The notes beneath the pieces were generated by a model. That model was not told the DNA's origin. It was given only the letters and a program-made list of their open reading frames with translations, and ran no database searches. From assembly GCF_000731315.1 (NCBI RefSeq), contig NZ_HG938354.1, positions 1,736,001 to 1,800,000 of the forward strand: a DNA stretch of 64,000 nucleotides. Reading direction: 5' to 3'. Position numbers and translations under genes: made by a program. Positions 25,692-34,169 of the stretch are shown one piece after another. The DNA is from Neorhizobium galegae bv. orientalis str. HAMBI 540. GTDB taxonomy: Bacteria > Pseudomonadota > Alphaproteobacteria > Rhizobiales > Rhizobiaceae. Each line of letters opens with the position of its first letter. Positions within the stretch are counted from its first letter, which is position 1.

Positions 25692-26763
25692 GCAAGGTTT
25701 GGGCGGCATCGCAATCCGCAATCTCTACAAAATCTTCGGCGCCAACCCCGCCGCCTATGTCCATGCCGTCCGCAACGGTCTAACGAAGACAGAGCTTAAC
25801 GATGCACATGGCCATGTGCTCGGGCTGTGCGATATCAATCTGGACATCAAGTCAGGCTGTATTCAGGTCATCATGGGCCTGTCGGGATCGGGCAAATCCA
25901 CGCTCATCCGCCATATCAACCGCCTCATCGATCCGACCGCGGGTGAAGTGCTGGTGGACGGGGTGGACGTCGTTAAGATGAACAAGGACGAACTGCGAAA
26001 CTTTCGGCGTCATCAGACGGCAATGGTCTTTCAGAAGTTCGCCTTGCTGCCACACCGGAGCGTGGTCGACAACACCGTTTTCGGCCTTGAGGTTCAGGGC
26101 ATCGGCCGCTCCAAAGCGATCGACGTCGCAATGAGATGGCTGGAGCGTGTTGGGCTGAAGGGGTTCGAGCATAAATACCCCAACCAACTGTCTGGAGGAA
26201 TGCAGCAGCGCGTGGGACTTGCTCGCGCCCTATCGAACGATGCGCCTGTCCTGCTGATGGACGAAGCCTATTCCGCACTCGACCCGCTCATCCGCACGGA
26301 CATGCAGTCCGTTCTTCTCGACATCCAGAGAGAGATCAAGAAAACGATCGTGTTCATCACACATGATCTCGATGAGGCTCTCCGGCTGGGAGACCAGATC
26401 GCAATCCTGCGCGACGGCGAGGTCATACAGCAAGGTACAAGCCAGGACATCGTCCTGAGGCCGGCGGATCAATATGTGGCCAATTTCGTCAAGGAAGTGA
26501 ACCGCGGACGGGTCGTGCAGGTCGAAGCGATCATGGCTCCCTTACGTTCCCGGACCGGGGGGGAGCAGCCCACCATTCCAGCAAATGTCACGATCGAAGA
26601 AGCGATACGCACGCTGGTCTCTGCCCCTGACGGCGACGTGACCGTTGTCGATCCATCAGGCAAGCCGGTCGGAACCGTGAGTTTCCGACAACTGGCAGGG
26701 GCTATGGTCAATTCCCGTGACGTCGAGCACCGGTCTTTCGACGCGCCGGCGATCGTCGCTTAA
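25684..26763 (+). CDS. Betaine ABC ATPase, ProV type
   Basis: A 359-residue ATPase with the ProV-style N-terminus (IRNLYKIFGANPAAY), Walker A GLSGSGKST, FQKFALLPHRSV, signature LSGGMQQRVGLARAL, Walker B VLLMDEAYSALD and a CBS-like C-terminal tail (TVVDPSGKPVGTVSFRQLAG). In ProV/OpuAA proteins the C-terminal CBS region senses ionic strength; here only one short CBS-like segment is evident, so osmotic gating may be reduced, as in catabolic betaine importers. Last gene of the betaine importer operon. Confidence 0.9.
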   Translation: MAEQGLGGIAIRNLYKIFGANPAAYVHAVRNGLTKTELNDAHGHVLGLCDINLDIKSGCIQVIMGLSGSGKSTLIRHINRLIDPTAGEVLVDGVDVVKMNKDELRNFRRHQTAMVFQKFALLPHRSVVDNTVFGLEVQGIGRSKAIDVAMRWLERVGLKGFEHKYPNQLSGGMQQRVGLARALSNDAPVLLMDEAYSALDPLIRTDMQSVLLDIQREIKKTIVFITHDLDEALRLGDQIAILRDGEVIQQGTSQDIVLRPADQYVANFVKEVNRGRVVQVEAIMAPLRSRTGGEQPTIPANVTIEEAIRTLVSAPDGDVTVVDPSGKPVGTVSFRQLAGAMVNSRDVEHRSFDAPAIVA

Positions 26764-26812
26764 CCGAAGAGGTTGGGAGGCTGGTGTCAGTTAGCTTTAC
26801 GGTGCCTGAAGA

Positions 26813-27700
26813 TCAGCAGATCTGTCGCATCCGGCGCCAGGCGGCAGGCGTATCGCCGGCAATCTGCCTGAACGCCTTGGTCAAATGTGCCTGGTCGGTG
26901 AAACCCAGCTGGGCCGCGACCTCCGCGACGGCCAGATCGCTATCGACCAGCAGCTTCTTGGCTAGGTCGATGCGCCTGGCGAGCTGCCACTGCAGTGGCG
27001 TCTTGCCCGTTGTCTGCTTGAAGACATTGGAGAACCAGCTTTCGGACAGACCGACGGTCGCGGCCATCTCGGCAACGGTCAAGCGGCAATCGCTCGAGCC
27101 GTCGAAGCGCGACACCAGCTTGTTCATCTGCGCTTGAGTAAGCCTGCCATTGGCCTTTTCGGCTTCATGGTCGGGTATGTCGAGAAGGCCGGCGACGATG
27201 CTGCCCACCAGGCTTTCGGCATAGACGGCGTGCTTTGCCGGGCTCGATATCTCATCGACCAGCAGGCCCGCCAGCGTCTCTATGGCGCCGACGTCCTGAA
27301 GCTCCACCGGCCGGCGCACCGCGGCCAAGGCGGCGGAGGCCCCAACCGAGGGCGACAGGAACCGGAGCAACCGATCCCGGTGCATATGCAGGTTGAGGTG
27401 GGAAAATCGGTGCTTGGTTTCGCTGCTGGTCCACATGGGTACGCCGGCCGGGACATAGACGGCGCGGGTCATTGGACGGTAGTCCTGCGAGCCGTCCCGG
27501 TTCGACACGCGAATTCGAGACGACACGTCGTTGAAGAAAATCATGATGCGCGGGTCATCCGCCAGATAGTAGCCCGTGGCTCCCGATTGGCTTTCGGCTT
27601 CCCAGAAGACGCTCACCAATCCGTCGAAACGACGCCACTTGACCGGAGCGACAACCCTTATCCCCTCCGTATGCCAAGCCATGGAATGCCAATAACTCAA
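26813..27700 (-). CDS. AraC-family regulator
   Basis: A 295-residue AraC-type regulator. The C-terminal 100 residues carry both helix-turn-helix motifs: TVAEMAATVGLSESWFSNVF and VAEVAAQLGFTDQAHLTKAF, followed by RQIAGDTPAAWRR. The N-terminal sensor is cupin-like. The start is uncertain: a TTG at 27700 has AAGGA 8 bp upstream and gives MSYWHSMAWHTEG; an ATG at 27682 has no ribosome site. It is convergent to the betaine ATPase gene and divergent from the SDR gene, so the target could be either neighbour. Confidence 0.82.
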   Translation of the reverse strand: MSYWHSMAWHTEGIRVVAPVKWRRFDGLVSVFWEAESQSGATGYYLADDPRIMIFFNDVSSRIRVSNRDGSQDYRPMTRAVYVPAGVPMWTSSETKHRFSHLNLHMHRDRLLRFLSPSVGASAALAAVRRPVELQDVGAIETLAGLLVDEISSPAKHAVYAESLVGSIVAGLLDIPDHEAEKANGRLTQAQMNKLVSRFDGSSDCRLTVAEMAATVGLSESWFSNVFKQTTGKTPLQWQLARRIDLAKKLLVDSDLAVAEVAAQLGFTDQAHLTKAFRQIAGDTPAAWRRMRQIC

Positions 27701-27984
27701 CGCCGGGATCCTTCGCCATCTGCCATTACAAATATCATATCCACTGCCAAGGCATCGCAACCAGCTTGCTCAGGTGCCGCCTCATAACATGATAACTTTA
27801 GTCATCTATATAAAATCTCCGGGCGGATAGTAAAGGTCCGCATCGCAGAGCCCACGGACCCGCCACGGCGACACCTTGCTTCTTGACAAAGGATATTGCC
27901 GCAGTCTGATCCAGCACCTTGACCTCGTCACGATTATCTTATGGATGCCTTTCCCGGTATTCAGGCCATGCAGGAGAAATTTCG

Positions 27985-28746
27985 ATGAACGTCCAACATC
28001 CACTTTTCGATCTGCGGGGACGCCATGCCGTCCTCACCGGTTCGAGCCGGGGCCTCGGCTTTGCCATGGCACGCGGACTCGCCTCCGCCGGAGCGCGGGT
28101 CACGCTGAACGGGCGCGATGAGGCGACGCTTTCGGCCGCAGTGGACCAATTGAAGACGGAGGGGTACGAGGCATCGGGGATGGTCGGCGACATCACCAAG
28201 GCCGACGAGACGGAGGCAGCGTTCGCCGGCGTCGGCGCGGTCGATGTCCTCGTCAACAATGCCGGCATTCAGATCCGTGCGCCCTTCCTCGAGCATAGCG
28301 CCGAAACCTGGCGGCGGATGTTCGACACCCACGTGATGGGTGCAGTGCTTCCCTCGCAAGCCGTGCTGCCTGGCATGATCGAACGCGGTGGCGGCAAGAT
28401 CATCAACATCTGCTCGCTGATGAGCGAGGTCGGCCGCAGGACCGTCGTGCCCTACACGACAATGAAAGGCGCGCTGAAAATGCTGACCCGCGGCATGGCG
28501 ACGGAGCTGGCCCATCACAACATCCAGGTCAACGGCATCGGTCCGGGCTATTTCGCGACCGAGATGAACCGCGCGCTGATGGACGATCCGGTATTCGACG
28601 CCTTCGTGACGAACCGCACGCCCGCCGCTCGCTGGGGCCGGCCGGAGGAGCTTTCCGGTGCAGCGATCTTTCTGGCCTCTCCGGCGTCGGATTTCGTCAA
28701 CGGCCAGGTGCTCTATGTCGATGGCGGCATCCTGGCGGCTCTTTGA
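27985..28746 (+). CDS. SDR oxidoreductase, gluconate 5-dehydrogenase-like
   Basis: A 253-residue short-chain dehydrogenase. It shows GSSRGLGFAMA (cofactor motif), NNAG, catalytic Ser in NICSLMSEVGR and YTTMK (Tyr-x3-Lys). The N-terminus HPLFDLRGRHAVLTGSSRG resembles gluconate/5-keto-gluconate reductases (IdnO type). The ATG at 27985 has AGGAG 8 bp upstream. The 284-bp gap before it (27701-27984) contains a TTGACA at 27883 but no clear -10 and no gene. With the downstream IclR and GH105 genes it may handle a keto-sugar acid from pectin breakdown. Confidence 0.82.
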   Translation: MNVQHPLFDLRGRHAVLTGSSRGLGFAMARGLASAGARVTLNGRDEATLSAAVDQLKTEGYEASGMVGDITKADETEAAFAGVGAVDVLVNNAGIQIRAPFLEHSAETWRRMFDTHVMGAVLPSQAVLPGMIERGGGKIINICSLMSEVGRRTVVPYTTMKGALKMLTRGMATELAHHNIQVNGIGPGYFATEMNRALMDDPVFDAFVTNRTPAARWGRPEELSGAAIFLASPASDFVNGQVLYVDGGILAAL

Positions 28747-28793
28747 GCCGCTTCGCTTCCGCAGTGTCCGATGGGCGTTGAAGCCGCCAGGCG

Positions 28794-29588
28794 TTAGTTC
28801 TTTGCGGGCTGGTAGCCGAGCCCGGAAGAGGCGGTGAGCCCTGCCGTGCGCAGGAGATCGACATATTCGGATTTCCGGCTTTCATCGAAGCGGAACATCG
28901 GAAAGGAAATCGACAGCGCAGCAATCGGTTTTCCGAGGTAGTTGAAGATCGGCGCCGCCATGCATCGCACGCCCGCCTCGCTCTCTTCCACCTCTTCGGC
29001 AAACCCACGAGTGCGGGCCATCTGCAACTGGGCAAACAGTTCCTGCGGATCGGTGATGGTGCGCGGCGCGAGCTTCGTCAGCTCCATCTTGTTGATCCGC
29101 TCCCGGATCTCGTCGTCGTCGCGCCACGCAAGAAGCGCCTTGCCGAGCGAGGTGCTGTGCAGCGGATTACGCAGCCCGAGCGTCGATTTCATCGAGAGAC
29201 TGTAGGCGGAATCATATTTGTGAATGTAGACGACCTTCTGGTCGCGGTCATCGAGAATACCGAGATTGACGGACTCGCCGGTTACCCGAGAGAGCTTTCC
29301 CATCGCCTGGTCCGCAACACGCAGCAGATCCGTCTGCTCGGTCAGCGAGCGAGCGCCCAGGCTGAAGAGTTTCAGCGTCAGGCCGTATTTTTCCGTTTCA
29401 GCATCCTGCTCCACGTAGCCAAGTTCCACCATCGTCTGCAGCAGGCGATGCGCTGTGGTCTTCGACGTCATGGCTCGTTGAGCGAGATCGGCAAGGCTCA
29501 CCTTCTTTCCCTCGACCAAGGCCTCCATCACGGCAAAAACCTTGAGGACGGCGGCGACATTTTCGGTTCTTGGGTTCAACTCTGACAT
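28794..29588 (-). CDS. IclR-family regulator (KdgR-like)
   Basis: A 264-residue IclR-type regulator: winged helix at residues 10-75 (VSLADLAQRAMTSKTTAHRLL) and an effector domain with RNPLHSTSLGKALLA and EEVEESEAGVRCMAAPIF. This pattern is that of KdgR-like repressors that sense 2-keto-3-deoxygluconate or related sugar acids. The ATG at 29588 is favoured over a longer start. It is divergent from the GH105-transporter operon across 179 bp and is the likely repressor of that operon. Confidence 0.88.
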   Translation of the reverse strand: MSELNPRTENVAAVLKVFAVMEALVEGKKVSLADLAQRAMTSKTTAHRLLQTMVELGYVEQDAETEKYGLTLKLFSLGARSLTEQTDLLRVADQAMGKLSRVTGESVNLGILDDRDQKVVYIHKYDSAYSLSMKSTLGLRNPLHSTSLGKALLAWRDDDEIRERINKMELTKLAPRTITDPQELFAQLQMARTRGFAEEVEESEAGVRCMAAPIFNYLGKPIAALSISFPMFRFDESRKSEYVDLLRTAGLTASSGLGYQPAKN

Positions 29589-29727
29589 AGCGCGTTCTAT
29601 TTTTTTCGAAATCTTATTCTGGAATTTGAGAAAACCTGTGTCAAGATACAGGTGAGCATGCGGAACAGGCGCAGAGTGCAACAGAAAAACACGGTTGAAA
29701 AGCCATGGAGAGTGTGATTTCTTAAAA

Positions 29728-29750
29728 TCCGGAATATCGTTCCGAATATT
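29728..29750. promoter_or_regulatory. Possible IclR operator before the GH105 operon
   Basis: TCCGGAATAT and TTCCGAATAT stand as near-repeats, and GGAA-N6-TTCC within them is an inverted pair. The element ends 17 bp before the GH105 start, next to its ribosome site GGAGG. Position and symmetry fit a repressor site for the divergent IclR protein; no binding data are available. Confidence 0.38.
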
Positions 29751-29767
29751 TTTGGAGGACGTCCGGC

Positions 29768-30886
29768 ATGCATCCGCTGCTGCGGCAAAAGCAACATCCT
29801 ATCGAGCGCCACGATGTGTGCGGCCTCATCGATCGGCTGATCGACAACCTTGTCCATATCGAGGATCGCACCGGCGAATTCCTCCTGCGCCTCGACGACG
29901 GCCGGGTTATCGACACCAAGGGCTGGGCGGGCTGGGAATGGACCCATGGCGTCGCACTCTTTGGCCTTCTCAAATATTGGCAGCTGACCGGCAACCAGAA
30001 GGTGATGGATATCATCGTCGATTGGTTTGAAGCCCGGCTTGCTGAAGGGACCCCCACAAAGAACATCAACACCGTCGCACCGTTCCTGACGCTTGCCCAT
30101 CTCTACGAGCTGACGGGAGATCCCCGTTGGCGGCCCTACCTGGAAACATGGGCCGAATGGGTGATGCATGAAATGCCGCGTACCCGCGAAGGCGGGCTGC
30201 AGCATATCGTCTATAACAGCGTTAATGATCAGCAGATGTGGGACGACACGCTGATGATGAGCGTGCTGCCGCTTGCCAAGATCGGCCTCGTGCTCAAGCG
30301 CCCGGAATTCGTGGAGGAGGCAAAATACCAATTCCTGGTGCACGCCCAATATCTTTGCGATACGCAAACCGGCCTCTGGTTCCACGGCTGGACGTTCGAT
30401 GGCAATCATAATTTTGCCCGCGCTCGCTGGGCACGCGGCAATAGCTGGATCACCATCGCCATTCCGGAATTCATCGAGCTCCTGGACCTGGCTGAGAACG
30501 ATCCCGTCCGCCGCCATCTCGTGTCCCTGCTCGGCCGGCAGGCGGCAGCGCTGAAACTCCACCAACATCCATCGGGTCTGTGGCACACGCTGATCGACGA
30601 TACGTCGAGCTATCTTGAAGCCTCGGCGACCGCCGGCTTCGCCTATGGCCTGATGAAGGGCGTACGCAAGCGGTATCTGGGCATCGAATATCTGGAGACC
30701 GCCGAGAAAGCCATGAAAGGCGTGATCGATAACATTAGCCCCGAGGGAGAACTCCGGCAGGTTTCTTTCGGCACGGCGATGGGCGGCGATCTCGATTTCT
30801 ACCGGCAGATCAAGCTGACATCCATGCCTTACGGGCAGGCGATGGCAATGCTCTGCCTGACTGAACTTTTGCGCAGCTTCGTGTAG
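29768..30886 (+). CDS. GH105/GH88 unsaturated rhamnogalacturonyl hydrolase
   Basis: A 372-residue alpha/alpha-barrel hydrolase of the YteR/YesR group. Characteristic sites are WAGWEWTHG (residues 53-61), the catalytic aspartate in MWDDTLMM (residues 157-164) and RWARGNSW (220-227). Such enzymes add water to the unsaturated uronic acid at the end of oligosaccharides made by pectate or rhamnogalacturonan lyases, releasing a keto-uronate. There is no signal peptide, so it acts on imported oligosaccharides. GGAGG lies 11 bp before the ATG. It leads the operon with the CUT1 transporter and three Gfo/Idh/MocA oxidoreductases. Confidence 0.87.
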   Translation: MHPLLRQKQHPIERHDVCGLIDRLIDNLVHIEDRTGEFLLRLDDGRVIDTKGWAGWEWTHGVALFGLLKYWQLTGNQKVMDIIVDWFEARLAEGTPTKNINTVAPFLTLAHLYELTGDPRWRPYLETWAEWVMHEMPRTREGGLQHIVYNSVNDQQMWDDTLMMSVLPLAKIGLVLKRPEFVEEAKYQFLVHAQYLCDTQTGLWFHGWTFDGNHNFARARWARGNSWITIAIPEFIELLDLAENDPVRRHLVSLLGRQAAALKLHQHPSGLWHTLIDDTSSYLEASATAGFAYGLMKGVRKRYLGIEYLETAEKAMKGVIDNISPEGELRQVSFGTAMGGDLDFYRQIKLTSMPYGQAMAMLCLTELLRSFV

Positions 30887-30896
30887 CAAGCTGCGC
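30871..30896 (+). promoter_or_regulatory. Hairpin spanning the GH105 stop codon
   Basis: A 9-bp stem GCGCAGCTT/AAGCTGCGC with an 8-nt loop; the loop contains the GH105 stop codon. No T-run follows. It may protect the mRNA end or tune readthrough to the binding-protein gene 114 bp downstream. Confidence 0.45.
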
Positions 30897-31009
30897 CGAG
30901 AAGAATGGAGCGTGTCCGGCAGGAGGAGCCGGTACGCGACAAACCATGGAACAACCGCAACGCATCCGGCGCCGACGAGACGCTCCGGAGTTACAAGGAG
31001 GAGGACAAA

Positions 31010-32293
31010 ATGACCAAACTGACAAGGCGAACTTTATTGGGCACGATAGGAGCGGCTGCCGCCGCTTCTGCGCTTCCGGCCATGCCGGCGCTTGCTGCCA
31101 CGCGCACCATCCGCCACTATTGGTGGGGCAATCCGGAGCGCGACAAGCGCACCTTTGCCGTTATCGACGCCTTCCAGAAGAAAAACGCCGGCATCGCCGT
31201 CTCCGGCGAAACGATCGGCTGGGGCGACTACTGGACCAAGATGGCGACCCAGACCGCAGGCCGGAACATGGCCGACCTGGTGCAGATGGATTACCGGTTC
31301 CTGTTCGAATATGTCAATCGCGGGGCGCTGAAGCCTCTCGATGAATTCGCCGGCAAGAGCCTGATGATCGCCGACTTCGACAAAGGCCCCCTCGATGGCG
31401 GCAGGGTCGACGGAAAGCTTTATGCCCTCAACATCGGCTCGAACAGCCAGGTCATGGTCTACAATACGCGCGCCTTCCAGGAAGCGGGCATCGACGTAGA
31501 CCTGATCAACTGGACCTGGGACGACTTCGCCAAGGCATGCGAAAAGATTACCGCCAAGTCCGGGGGCAAGATGAAAGGCTCGGACGACCTGTCCCTGATG
31601 ATCGAAACCTTCGAATCCTGGGTTCGCCAGAACGGTCGGGAATTCTACAGCCCCGATGGCAAGGTCACGGCGACAGCCGGGGACGTTGCGAGCTGGTGGC
31701 AGATGTGGGCCGATCTGCGCAAGGCAGGGGTCGTTCGCGACAAGAACAAGACGGTCATTCTCGACCCGCCGATTGCCGAATCGGGCGTCGCCGTCGGCGA
31801 TACCGCCATGTCGCACTACTGGTCCAACCAACTGGTCGGCATCCAGTCCGTGGCAAAAGACAAGATCGGCGCCGCCATGGTGCCCCACAAGGCGGGCGGC
31901 AAGCCCGGCCAGTTCATCAAGCCGTCGATGTTCCTGTCTCTCAGCCGGGACGCCAAGGACACGGAGGCCGCAATTGCCTATATGAATGCCTGGGTCAACG
32001 ATCCCGAGATCACCGGCATTCTCGGTCTCGAGCGCGGCATTCCCTGTTCGCCAAAAATCCGTGCTGCGTTGACCCCGAAGCTCACCGAGGTCGAAAAACT
32101 CTCGGTCGACTATTTCGCAGCGATTCAGAGCAAGGTCGGCCCGCTGCCGCTGCCTGCCCCCAAGGGAGCCGGAGAGGTGCGAGACGCCTTCATGCGTGCC
32201 GGCACCGACGTCGTGCTTGGCAAGGTGGAAGTTGCGAAAGCCGCTGCCACCTTCATCGAAGACGCCCAGTCGATCGTCGAGCGCGCCCAGTAA
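31010..32293 (+). CDS. Sugar-binding protein, SBP family 1, probably Tat-exported
   Basis: A 427-residue periplasmic binding protein. The leader MTKLTRRTLLGTIGAAAA has a twin-arginine pair in a T-R-R-T-L-L context, then a hydrophobic stretch ending PALA at about residue 29, so Tat export is likely. The mature part resembles CUT1 oligosaccharide-binding proteins (NIGSNSQVMVYNTRAFQEAG). AAGGAGGAGG precedes the ATG. It serves the two permeases and the ATPase downstream. Ligand is inferred to be an oligogalacturonide or rhamnogalacturonan fragment because a GH105 gene precedes it. Confidence 0.88.
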   Translation: MTKLTRRTLLGTIGAAAAASALPAMPALAATRTIRHYWWGNPERDKRTFAVIDAFQKKNAGIAVSGETIGWGDYWTKMATQTAGRNMADLVQMDYRFLFEYVNRGALKPLDEFAGKSLMIADFDKGPLDGGRVDGKLYALNIGSNSQVMVYNTRAFQEAGIDVDLINWTWDDFAKACEKITAKSGGKMKGSDDLSLMIETFESWVRQNGREFYSPDGKVTATAGDVASWWQMWADLRKAGVVRDKNKTVILDPPIAESGVAVGDTAMSHYWSNQLVGIQSVAKDKIGAAMVPHKAGGKPGQFIKPSMFLSLSRDAKDTEAAIAYMNAWVNDPEITGILGLERGIPCSPKIRAALTPKLTEVEKLSVDYFAAIQSKVGPLPLPAPKGAGEVRDAFMRAGTDVVLGKVEVAKAAATFIEDAQSIVERAQ

Positions 32294-32310
32294 TCGGTGC
32301 GGGAATATCA

Positions 32311-32340
32311 AGGCCCCGGCAATTCCTGCCGCCGGGGCCT
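32311..32340 (+). promoter_or_regulatory. Intergenic hairpin after the sugar-binding-protein gene
   Basis: A perfect 10-bp stem AGGCCCCGGC/GCCGGGGCCT with a 10-nt loop begins 17 bp after the stop codon. It is followed by CTCTTCC, not a T-run. It separates the binding-protein gene from the first permease gene. Confidence 0.6.
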
Positions 32341-32365
32341 CTCTTCCGACAACAAGGTCGTTTCG

Positions 32366-33259
32366 ATGAGACGTTTTTTTGCCCGCAATGCACCGGCCTA
32401 TGTGTTTCTTCTCCCATGGCTGATCGGATTTTTTCTGCTCGCCCTGGGGCCGATTCTTGCGTCGCTTTATCTATCCTTCACCCGCTATGACATGGTGAGC
32501 GCACCCCGATGGATCGGCTGGGGCAATTACGAATACATGTTCACCCGGGATCGGCGCTTCTGGAAAGCGCTGCAGGTCACTTTTACCTATGTTGCGCTGG
32601 CTGTGCCCGCCCGCCTGATCATGGCCCTCGGTGTCGCCATGCTGCTCGACAAGGGCTTGCGGACGATCGGCCTGTACCGAGCCATCTTCTACCTGCCGTC
32701 CCTGCTCGGCTCTTCGATTGCAATCGCGATATTGTGGCGTCAGCTTTTCGCGGCCGACGGGGTCGTCAATCAGGTTCTGGCAATGGTGGGAATCCAGGGC
32801 GCCTCCTGGATCACCGATCCCGACACTTCGCTCTTCACGATTGTCGTGCTCGCCATGTGGCAGTTCGGCTCGCCGATGCTGATCTTTCTGGCTGGCCTTC
32901 GCGGCATTCCGCGGGATCTGTACGAGGCGGCGGAAATCGACGGCACGCCGCGTTGGCGGCAATTCACCCGCATCACCTTGCCGCTCCTTGCTCCGGTGAT
33001 CTTCTTCAATCTGGTGCTGCAGACCATCGATTCCTTCAAGACCTTTTCCAGCGCCTTCATCATCTCCAACGGCACCGGCGCCCCGGCGGACAGCCTCCTG
33101 TTTTACACGGTCTACCTGTTCAACGAGGCCTTCAAATTCTTCCGCATGGGTTATGCATCGGCGCTTGCCTGGTTCCTGTTGGTCATCATAGCGACCTTCA
33201 CCGCGATCGCATTCTTCACTTCCAAATATTGGGTGCACTATGAAAACGAGCGCGACTGA
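32366..33259 (+). CDS. CUT1 sugar ABC permease (MalF/UgpA type)
   Basis: A 297-residue permease with six helices and EAA loop EAAEIDGTPRWRQFTRITLP. The ATG at 32366 has AAGG upstream. It overlaps the next permease gene by 20 bp. It forms the channel with the product of 33240-34157. Confidence 0.92.
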   Translation: MRRFFARNAPAYVFLLPWLIGFFLLALGPILASLYLSFTRYDMVSAPRWIGWGNYEYMFTRDRRFWKALQVTFTYVALAVPARLIMALGVAMLLDKGLRTIGLYRAIFYLPSLLGSSIAIAILWRQLFAADGVVNQVLAMVGIQGASWITDPDTSLFTIVVLAMWQFGSPMLIFLAGLRGIPRDLYEAAEIDGTPRWRQFTRITLPLLAPVIFFNLVLQTIDSFKTFSSAFIISNGTGAPADSLLFYTVYLFNEAFKFFRMGYASALAWFLLVIIATFTAIAFFTSKYWVHYENERD

Positions 33260-34157
33260 TCTGGAAATCGCCATCCAGATGGATGAGGCCGCGCGCGTCG
33301 CTCATGAGCTTCGGCTGAAGCGGGACAAACGCGATCGCAACGGCCGGATCCTGAAGCACATCTTCCTGATCATCGTGTCATGCGTGATGCTCTATCCGCT
33401 GTTCTGGCTGCTCGCTTCCTCGTTGAAGCCGGAAAACGAGATTTTCGGCAGCCTGACGCTTTGGCCTTCCGAATTTCGGTTCGAGAACTACACGAAAGGC
33501 TGGTACGCGCTGCCGATATCCTTCACGGTCTTCTACGTGAACTCGGCGATCGTCACGAGCCTGTCGGTGATCGGCAATCTGGTCTCCTGCTCGTTCGCGG
33601 CCTATGCCTTTGCACGGCTGAACTTCACCGGGCGTAGCTTCTTCTTCGCGCTGATGATGATGACCCTGATGATCCCCTATCACGTGGTTCTCATCCCCCA
33701 ATATGTTCAGTTCCTGAACCTCGGCTGGGTCGACACCTATCTGCCCCTCGTGGTGCCGCGCTTCCTCGCCTCCGATGCCTTTTTCATCTTTCTGATGGTG
33801 CAGTTCTTTCGGCAACTGCCCCGCGAGCTGGACGAAGCTGCGATGATCGACGGCTGTTCGCCCTTCAAGATCTATTGGGCAATCATATTGCCGCTTTCGT
33901 TGCCGGCCATGGGCACGGCGGCGATCTTTTCGCTGATCTGGGTTTGGGAGGATTTCCTCGCCCCGCTCATCTACCTCAACGACATCAAGAGCTACACCGT
34001 GCCGCTGGCGCTTCGCCTCTTCCTCGATCAGGAAGGGCAGTCCGCCTATGGCCAGATGTTTGCGATGTCGGTCCTTTCGCTGGTCCCGGTCGTCATCTTC
34101 TTCGTCCTGTTCCAGAGACTCATCGTGCGCGGCATCGCCACCTCCGGAATGAAATAG
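33240..34157 (+). CDS. CUT1 sugar ABC permease (MalG/UgpE type)
   Basis: A 305-residue permease. A charged cytoplasmic N-terminus of about 38 residues precedes six helices; the EAA loop is DEAAMIDGCSPFKIYWAIILP. It ends GIATSGMK, typical of this class. The ATG lies within the end of the previous gene, so the two are coupled. Confidence 0.92.
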   Translation: MKTSATDLEIAIQMDEAARVAHELRLKRDKRDRNGRILKHIFLIIVSCVMLYPLFWLLASSLKPENEIFGSLTLWPSEFRFENYTKGWYALPISFTVFYVNSAIVTSLSVIGNLVSCSFAAYAFARLNFTGRSFFFALMMMTLMIPYHVVLIPQYVQFLNLGWVDTYLPLVVPRFLASDAFFIFLMVQFFRQLPRELDEAAMIDGCSPFKIYWAIILPLSLPAMGTAAIFSLIWVWEDFLAPLIYLNDIKSYTVPLALRLFLDQEGQSAYGQMFAMSVLSLVPVVIFFVLFQRLIVRGIATSGMK

Positions 34158-34169
34158 GGAACAAGACGC

